From NCBI GenBank assembly GCA_027886185.1, contig WOAB01000211.1, positions 1,526,001-1,590,000 of the forward strand: 64,000 nt of DNA, in the 5' to 3' direction. Position 1 is the stretch's first letter; the number at the start of each line of letters is the position of its first letter. Both the position numbers and the translations under genes were made by a program. Below are positions 58,196-64,000 of this stretch, piece by piece. Below the pieces are notes generated by a model. The model had not been told where the DNA came from. It saw nothing but the letters and a program-made list of their open reading frames with translations, and ran no database searches. This DNA is from Rheum nobile. Taxonomy: Eukaryota; Streptophyta; Magnoliopsida; Caryophyllales; Polygonaceae.

Positions 58196-58996
58196 ATCTC
58201 CCCTTCTTGACTTCGAATCGTCCCCGATTCGACGTGGATGAAGAAAGAAGCGTCAAGTAGAGAGACACGAACATCCAGAAAGAGCAAAGGAACAAGTTGT
58301 GCATCAGCCTCGAATAACATCAAAGTTGTCACCTTTGCGGCTGAATCTTCTATGATTGTGGTGGGAGTGAGGTGGGTAAGAACAACAATAGAAACCTTAA
58401 GCTTACCAGATACGAGCATTGGTTGCAAAAGCGGTGCTGAGTGCGGCGGAGGGGCCGGTGAAAGGTTGCGTTGTGACAAAAAACCGTCAAGGACTGGGGC
58501 TTCGACGACCTCTTCCTCATACTCGTCCCACTTGGGATGATCGAAGGACATAGGACAGGATTCCACATTCACCAAATCAGCGCCTTTTGGAGAAGGAGTC
58601 ATCACGAACGGATACGGATCGCATTGAGAGACCAACAAAAACTTCGCATCACGTTGGGCTTGCTCTCGGGCAATCTCCTCGGCTTTGACCTCCTCCAATT
58701 CCCTAATGCGTTAGACGATCTCAGCTTTCTCACAGATGATCTCAGCTCGCTCACGTTCGAGCTTCTCGATACGGGCATGCATGTCTTGACACCAAGCCCT
58801 TCTAGCAACCAACTCAGCCCTGACACATTCATCGTCGTACGTAATGTTGTAGTAGTCATCGTCATATGAGGACCGCCTGGGACGTCCTGGTGGCTGAGGA
58901 GGTGCGTATTGTCGCCGGTCCCAATAGCGTCGGTCCTCTCGCCCGTAGGAGCCATGAGGAACATCATAGGGATTGCAATCATCGTAGTAGACGGCA

Positions 58997-61777
58997 TGTG
59001 ATACCCTGTATTTCTGTAAGGTTATTTTGGGAATTTTCCCGAACACCCGTTTTGTACGTCGGATTTAATTCAGAGAGTTTGAGACATTCTGTAATGTGCT
59101 CAATATCTGTAATATTTTTTCTAAGTGAAATAATATACAGACGACGTGTTTTGGATGTTAATACTCGTTCGTGTACGATTATTTTTATCCCGAGTTAAGT
59201 CGATATCGTCCAAAAGTTGAGAAGGGCAAAGCCACGGTGGCGGCGACCGCCGCAATTAAGGCGGTGACCGCCGCGAAGGGCTCGAGGCAACAGTGCCCTC
59301 GTCTTCTAGCTGGGCGCGAAGACCAGAAAACGGCGACCGCCGCATTAAGGGCGGCGACCGCCGTAAGTTGCCCGCCGTAGTGGTTTTGTGAGGCGGCGAC
59401 CGGGTGAATGGCGGCGCCCGCCGCGAGCTAGCTAGCGGGTAAAACCCAGAAGTCACCGGCGAGCCTCTGACGCGCCGATTTAGCCATGCTCCGCCTCGTT
59501 GTAGACCATCATGGTGTCCCCTTGTGCTTTGGCTATAAATTGAGGAGGTTTTGGGTCAGATTGGGCACAAATCTCAGCCTAAATCTCTCAAATCTCTTCT
59601 CGCCGGAAAAGCTTGTTTCGCCGGAGTTTAGTGGTGATCGCCGGGGGTGTTGTTGGTGTGTTCCAGTAGCCCTTGAGAAGCCTCTTGGTTGTCTTTGAAG
59701 GTCAGAACCCAAGCAAGGCCAAAGGGGAGCGTTTCGCATGTGTTTGGTGAGTTTTCTGCCCTCGCCGTTCTGTTCTGGGTTCACCATGGCGACCGCCGTG
59801 TTCTCGGCGGCGACCGCCGTGATGAACTCGACGACCGCCGCCAGAAGGTCGTGGATTCTTTTGGCCTCGGCCCTGGGTGGTCGTTGTTCGGGCGTCGTTC
59901 CTTTCGTATCCTTTCGTCTTCCTTTAGATTCGTACTGTTGTTATGTCGGATCTAACTCAGGGTTTCTTTATAGGTCGACTCGAAGGTTATTGTGCTGTCG
60001 GAGCTATACCCGTGTCGAGCCCGAAATCCCTTCGTCGTTAGGCTTGTTCCAATTCAGCGGATTAAGGCAAGTGACGGTTCGCTCTTGCTTATCGTTCCAT
60101 ATTTACATTAATTATCAGTTGTTAATCTGAGTAATTAATTTGGAATGATTATTGTGTTTGTCTGGAAATGGTTTTATAAACTGTTTTGGAAACTGTAATA
60201 ATGACATTATCATAGGTTGTATATCTGTTAGAACAACGCAATTGTATGTGATAATTACCGTGATGGTATTGTTGTGAATTTAATCTTAATGCTAGAATAG
60301 CATGTGGATTAATAGGAAAGCTAATCCAAGTAAGGATTAGCCGTTTCTATTATCTCTATGTTTAAGTCGTTTGCCTGGATGGCTTTAATGTGAATAATTG
60401 ATGTGTTAGACTGTTTAGTTAGCACGAGTGTTGGTAGGAACGCTAATCCAAGTAAGGATTAGTTGTTTTTTTATAACGTAATATTTCTCGGAATAATTCC
60501 GAATAATAATAATTTAAGGGTCATGACATATGCTTCTTATCCACATTTAAGGATCTGAAGTGTTTAAGCGCCTTGCTAGCGCAATTGGGTGAATATAATT
60601 GTCACCCTGTGTATTAAGCACTTAGCTAGTGCAATTGGGGTGGACGTAACTGTCACCCTGTAAATTAAAGTGTAAGCACTGTGGCAGTATAATCTGGGTG
60701 AACGTAAGGTCACCCTGTGTAATAATAACTTCCGTTGTTCTCGGAATAATATTAAGCCTCGTGTGTGTGTGTTTGTGTGTTGTTTTAGTTTGGGTCGACA
60801 TAATGGTCACCCTGAGATTTAAAGCGTTGTAGCCGCTCTTAATAATATTAATGTATTTCAGTGGCGTGTGTTTTATAATTAAATAAGATAATGTGCCCGA
60901 GTGCACAAGATTAATATACATTTGGCGAGTAGTGCAGCTAAGTAAATAGTGCAGCTAGGAAAGCTCGTCTTGACTTTTGATCAGAGTACGTTCTCTTTCC
61001 AATTTGGATTCGCTGTATGCGATGAGGTTGGTTGTGAACCGAAACATCTAAGTCAGCTTTTAAATCATTAATGTATGTTTCTTAAAACGTTCCAGATTTG
61101 TCATATTTCCTTAAGACTCAATTAATTTGGAGTCTTCTTTCGGGTCGATTTCTGTGAAGATTCAGTCTTCCAGAATCTTCTCTTGTGCATGCCTTTTGTC
61201 ATATTCAAGTATAGTATGGTGGTTGATTAACGTACTCGACTTTTATTCGAGAGACGAGGAGTCTAACCTAATACGACTACTTTGAACCTTCTGCTTTGTA
61301 CCCTTACTAGTCTATTCAAGTAGACTAACCCACGAACTTTGTTCTCCGCATGTGGGCTGGTGTCATCCGTTCGATTCGGCACATCATATAGAAAGTAGTT
61401 CAGAAGAATAGAAGGACTATGGAGTCGACGGGGGTTTTCGAATGTTCTAGTTATTTCGTTAATCAGGTTGAGATCTTTTGGGCAATGACTTTGGTTGTAA
61501 TGTGTTTTATAAGACTTCCGTTGTACCCTACTTTATAAGACTTCCGCTGTATTTGGTTTAAACTATGTGTTAGCCTATTCGGGATTGGGTTGTAATCCCG
61601 TAACTCATGTTTCTTTGACAATGTTATGTTTTGGAATTTAATGTTTTGATCATTATGTATCATTTGTATTTCATAAATTGTATTTAAATGGTAAAGCCTT
61701 GGGTGATCTCGGTAAGGAACACTAGGGTCACTGGCGGTAATACCTTTCCAAAAGGGTTAAGTTCTGGGGGTGTTACA
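58997..61777 (+). mobile_element. Solo LTR inside the short LTR element
   Basis: TGTGATACCCTG to GGGGGTGTTACA, 2,781 bp, target duplication CGGCA (58992-58996 and 61778-61782). It belongs to the Tekay LTR family at 34624/37302/49200 but is more diverged and longer, because of a segment near 60260-60860 with three or four repeats of a 'gcaattgggtgaa...tgtcaccctgtgta' unit. TATA box 59534-59540 between GC tracts 59234-59425 and 59788-59845. Confidence 0.93.
60540..60720 (+). repeat. Three to four copies of a 55-60-bp unit in the solo LTR
   Basis: Each unit carries 'taagcactttgctagtgcaatt', then a 'ggtgaacgtaa' and ends 'gtcaccctgtgta'. The GGTGA...TCACC words can pair within a unit. Confidence 0.65.
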
Positions 61778-61826
61778 CGGCACGCATGGGGGGATCAAAT
61801 AAGAGAATAAGAAACTTAGCTTGTAC

Positions 61827-61839
61827 TGGCTCTGATGTC
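61827..61839 (-). promoter_or_regulatory. Primer-binding site of the short LTR element
   Basis: Minus strand TGACATCAGAGCC next to the 5' LTR; two mismatches from TGGTATCAGAGCC. Confidence 0.75.
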
Positions 61840-61841
61840 AA

Positions 61842-62724
61842 TTGATGCGAACGACCCTTGAAACGCCGTTGCAATATATGATCTTTAACGTTGAACAAGC
61901 CTTCCTTCGTCTCTTCTAACTTGCCAAGAGCTGGTGTCTTCTAAGGCTAAAGAGATAGCCTTTTCACGCAGGGAACTGGACCAAAGTGATGGTCTGAACA
62001 CGATCAAAGAGATGATCAAGACGTTCACCAGAGGAACGTCAGATTAATGCTCGAAGCGACGAGCTACGAGATAATGGAGATCTGGGGGATCGTAGGGGGT
62101 TGATGTTGGGATTCAAGGAAGGAGATAACTCAACTTAACAACTCAAATCAACATGATCTTATTAATGACATAAGTAGTGTTTATATAACACAATTTCGTG
62201 GCATATAGCCTTGCAAAAGAAGAAAACTACCTAATGTGAAAGATAAGGAAACTAGATAAAAGATAAGATCTTGTTAAAGAAGCAATTAGGAAATCAAATA
62301 ATCTTGGATCATAATTCTTCTTATCTAATCCTAAAGAAATAATAAACTAAATAAAAATGATGGAAATAATAAAAATCAAACAAGGAAAAACGGATTAAAC
62401 TATATCTAATAGAACCTAATTAAGGAAAGTGAAAAAAATTCCGTTAGAAATTGCACAACTCTCAGTAAAACTCGATTTTGACTAGCTTTTTGTTGGAATC
62501 TTGATTCGACGTAAACTATGAAGTTGTAGATCTTTGAATCAGCTTTCCAACGCATCTTGAATCATCTCGAGGTCAATTTTCTAGCCACAGTTATGGCCGT
62601 TTTACTGAAGACTGTCCAGAACCAAACGAGAAGTACCAATTTTGAACTTGTACAAGACTTCACCCTTTACTTGAGTCTCTTCCTTGGAGGCCTTTGATTA
62701 ATTCTCCCATGCATGTTGCTATCA
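61842..62724 (-). repeat. 5' LTR of the short LTR element
   Basis: 883 bp; outer edge at the CTCGT duplication, inner edge at the primer-binding site. Confidence 0.92.
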
Positions 62725-62730
62725 CTCGTC

Positions 62731-62955
62731 CTCCCTGAAGCTCTCTTGAAACTCCCTTGGCTTAGGGGAGCTAGGTTGACTTGTAGTGTAGCTCCTCCTA
62801 GGTTAGCCAAGCCTTTGCTCAAGCTTCTCATCCATAGCTTGTAAGAGATCTCGCCGAGTTCTTTCAAACAAGGCTTGAATATCTCCACGTGTAAGAGGCT
62901 TGTCCTCACTAGCGGCATCCATGTGGTTCTTCCCTTTGTCTTCCTGCATAGACAT
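62731..62955 (-). pseudogene. N-terminal gag piece of the gypsy relic
   Basis: ATG at 62955 (MSMQEDKGKNHMDAASEDK) leads into TRGDIQALFERTRRDLLQAM, then a TAA near 62803 followed in frame by a Ser/Pro-rich segment up to the CTCGT duplication. It continues at 57310, though a net frameshift exists between the halves. Confidence 0.7.
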
Positions 62956-64000
62956 AGCAAACACAAGGCAAACAATACATAAATCAGTCGAAAAACGGAT
63001 CCACAAGGTAAGGGTGAAGTACTTCCAAGTGGATTAATTGAACTTATCCTTATCACTGCTCTATTCTCCGATCTAAGGGTTGGCCTCTTAGTGGCTCATC
63101 TCTAAGCCGCTTCCAAGACCACTTAGGCTCACACACACTTGGCCTCAGCCCCCACTAGGAAGTCTTACACAAGTGCTTGAAACCACAAGAAGAAAAGTGC
63201 AAGTCTTTACCGGGCACAAGGGTTTGGCTCGGAGTTGTGTTTGGTCAAAAGGTTGCACTTTGGTCAAACACAACTTATGCACGTTATGCAAGTTCAAGTT
63301 ACAAATAATTCACATAAGATAGCTACTAAGTACTTAGTCCCTTACAAGATCACTTTTCAAAATCAAACAACAATTCACTTCACTTGCTCTTTTCTTTCTG
63401 GCTTGACCAACTTTTCTAAGGCCCTCCCTTTTTCGCTTAGGTTGGGTCTTTCTGGTTCAAAGCTTTTTTTTTCTAGAGCTTTGATTTTTTTTGTAAAACA
63501 CAAGTTTGGGAACTTCCCTTACAAACTTGACAAACTTTCAGTTCAACTTGTAACACAACCTAACACTTAGCAATTTATTTCAACAACTCTACTTTGATGG
63601 ACCAAGTACTTTTCCCGTAACTTATGCTTCTTATGTTATATGTGAATCACATAAAGTGCACAAGTAAACAATGAAGTAGTGCAACCTAATAGAATTGAAG
63701 TCGGATATGGTAATTGGAGGTTACAAATTTTGAGTTTAAAGGTTGAGTTAAAGTATGCAATTAATGCGGTCAAATAGAATTGAAGCTAGCTAGTAAATGA
63801 GGATGTTATAGAGCATGTAACGATTGTCATCAACCTCTAGGAGTATGAAGGCTATGGTGCAGACTCACGCAAGACACAAACTCAACAACACAAGACGGCA
63901 ATTGCAAACAAGGCTAGAAAAGTGTACTCGGCAAAACTATAGCAATTTTTTCTTGAAATTTCAAGAACAAGTTTTGGATTGAAACTTACCTTGAATCTAG
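62956..64000. other. Upstream leader or LTR of the gypsy relic
   Basis: No ORF with a recognisable product. The sequence upstream of gag is expected to hold leader, primer-binding site and 5' LTR, but no LTR edge or tRNA-complementary site was recognised before the window ends. Confidence 0.4.

Larger units (their letters stand above)
58093..61787 (-). pseudogene. Unassigned coiled-coil ORF of the short LTR element, split by a solo LTR
   Basis: ATG at 61787 reads MRA, and after removal of the solo LTR and one CGGCA the frame continues VYYDDCNPYDVPHGSYG, REDRRYWDRRQY, a Tyr/Asp-rich part, then a Glu/Arg/Ala-rich heptad-like stretch (ARIEKLERERAEIICEKAEI, a TAA at 58711, then RIRELEEVKAEEIAREQAQ), a Pro/Val-rich middle and a hydrophobic tail (LLDASFFIHVESG). 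The frame has no stop before the purine tract and runs into the 3' LTR, ending at 58093. About 300 codons. No gag, protease or zinc-knuckle motif is seen. It may be a diverged structural protein or a captured gene. Confidence 0.55.
57316..62724 (-). mobile_element. Short LTR retrotransposon with own ORF, inserted in the gypsy gag
   Basis: The 5' LTR is 61842-62724 (883 bp) and the 3' LTR 57316-58195 (880 bp); on the plus strand both run TGATG[T/C]GAACGACC to TGTTGCTATCA. The target duplication is CTCGT (57311-57315 and 62725-62729). A primer-binding site resembling the initiator-tRNA-Met site with two mismatches is at 61827-61839, and a purine-rich tract (minus AAGAAGGGGAGA) abuts the 3' LTR at 58196. 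Without the nested solo LTR the internal region is only about 0.87 kb and has no gag-pol, so it is non-autonomous. LTR divergence is about 5% over the first 100 bp. Confidence 0.92.

Noticed and set aside
58238..58540. 100-residue plus-strand ORF
   Set aside because: Antisense to the coiled-coil ORF of the short LTR element.

Overview
The window looks like repeat-dense nuclear DNA of a flowering plant, probably a eudicot. There are no operons, rRNA genes or CRISPR-like arrays. What can be recognised is plant-specific: Tekay-type chromoviruses, an Athila-type remnant, a Cassandra TRIM with 5S-like LTRs, a CACTA transposon whose second gene has a Ulp1 domain, Mutator-like and hAT-like non-autonomous elements, LINE RNase H tails, and relics of two plant gene families (plant mobile domain and PPR). 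No intact host gene is visible. Species and chromosome position cannot be read from the sequence.

Layout, left to right. 1-1758: partial minus-strand LTR. 1759-2954: Athila/Tat-type gypsy remnant, with decayed sequence to 4685. 4686-5053: one end of a CACTA-like element, cut by a 3.2-kb solo LTR (5059-8275, target duplication TGTGT) that itself carries a complete Cassandra (6870-7401). 8472-9590: element with terminal inverted repeats. 9774-10746: long-inverted-repeat element with a 9-bp target duplication. 10756-16342: mostly anonymous, with a tRNA-like sequence, GTTCAT-rich repeats, a PPR pseudogene relic and a hAT-like MITE. 16343-28590: a 12.2-kb CACTA transposon with a broken TNP2-type transposase, split by a solo LTR (18862-21205), and a second gene with Transposase_24-like and Ulp1 domains. 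29541-32480: two LINE tails and a fold-back element with a 9-bp target duplication.

32999-51947 is a minus-strand plant-mobile-domain pseudogene split by a 17-kb Tekay chromovirus (34624-51652, target duplication GGTCT). That virus-like element carries two later insertions. One is an LTR+SINE+palindrome composite (37302-40408, target duplication CATCT). The other is a 2.9-kb solo LTR (45399-48297). After an acidic/Ala-rich ORF, an array of small hairpins (52885-53169) and a hAT-like element, 55407-62955 is a minus-strand gypsy gag-protease relic. It was invaded by a short LTR element (57316-62724, target duplication CTCGT) that has its own unusual ORF and was in turn invaded by a solo LTR (58997-61777, target duplication CGGCA).

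The duplications give a readable nesting history. The most unusual objects are the LTR+SINE+palindrome composite with one duplication pair; an extra acidic ORF with an MGACLS start in the Tekay leader; the coiled-coil ORF of the short LTR element; and paired GC-rich palindromic motif tracts flanking the TATA box in six LTRs. All family names come from motifs read by eye; no database search was run.
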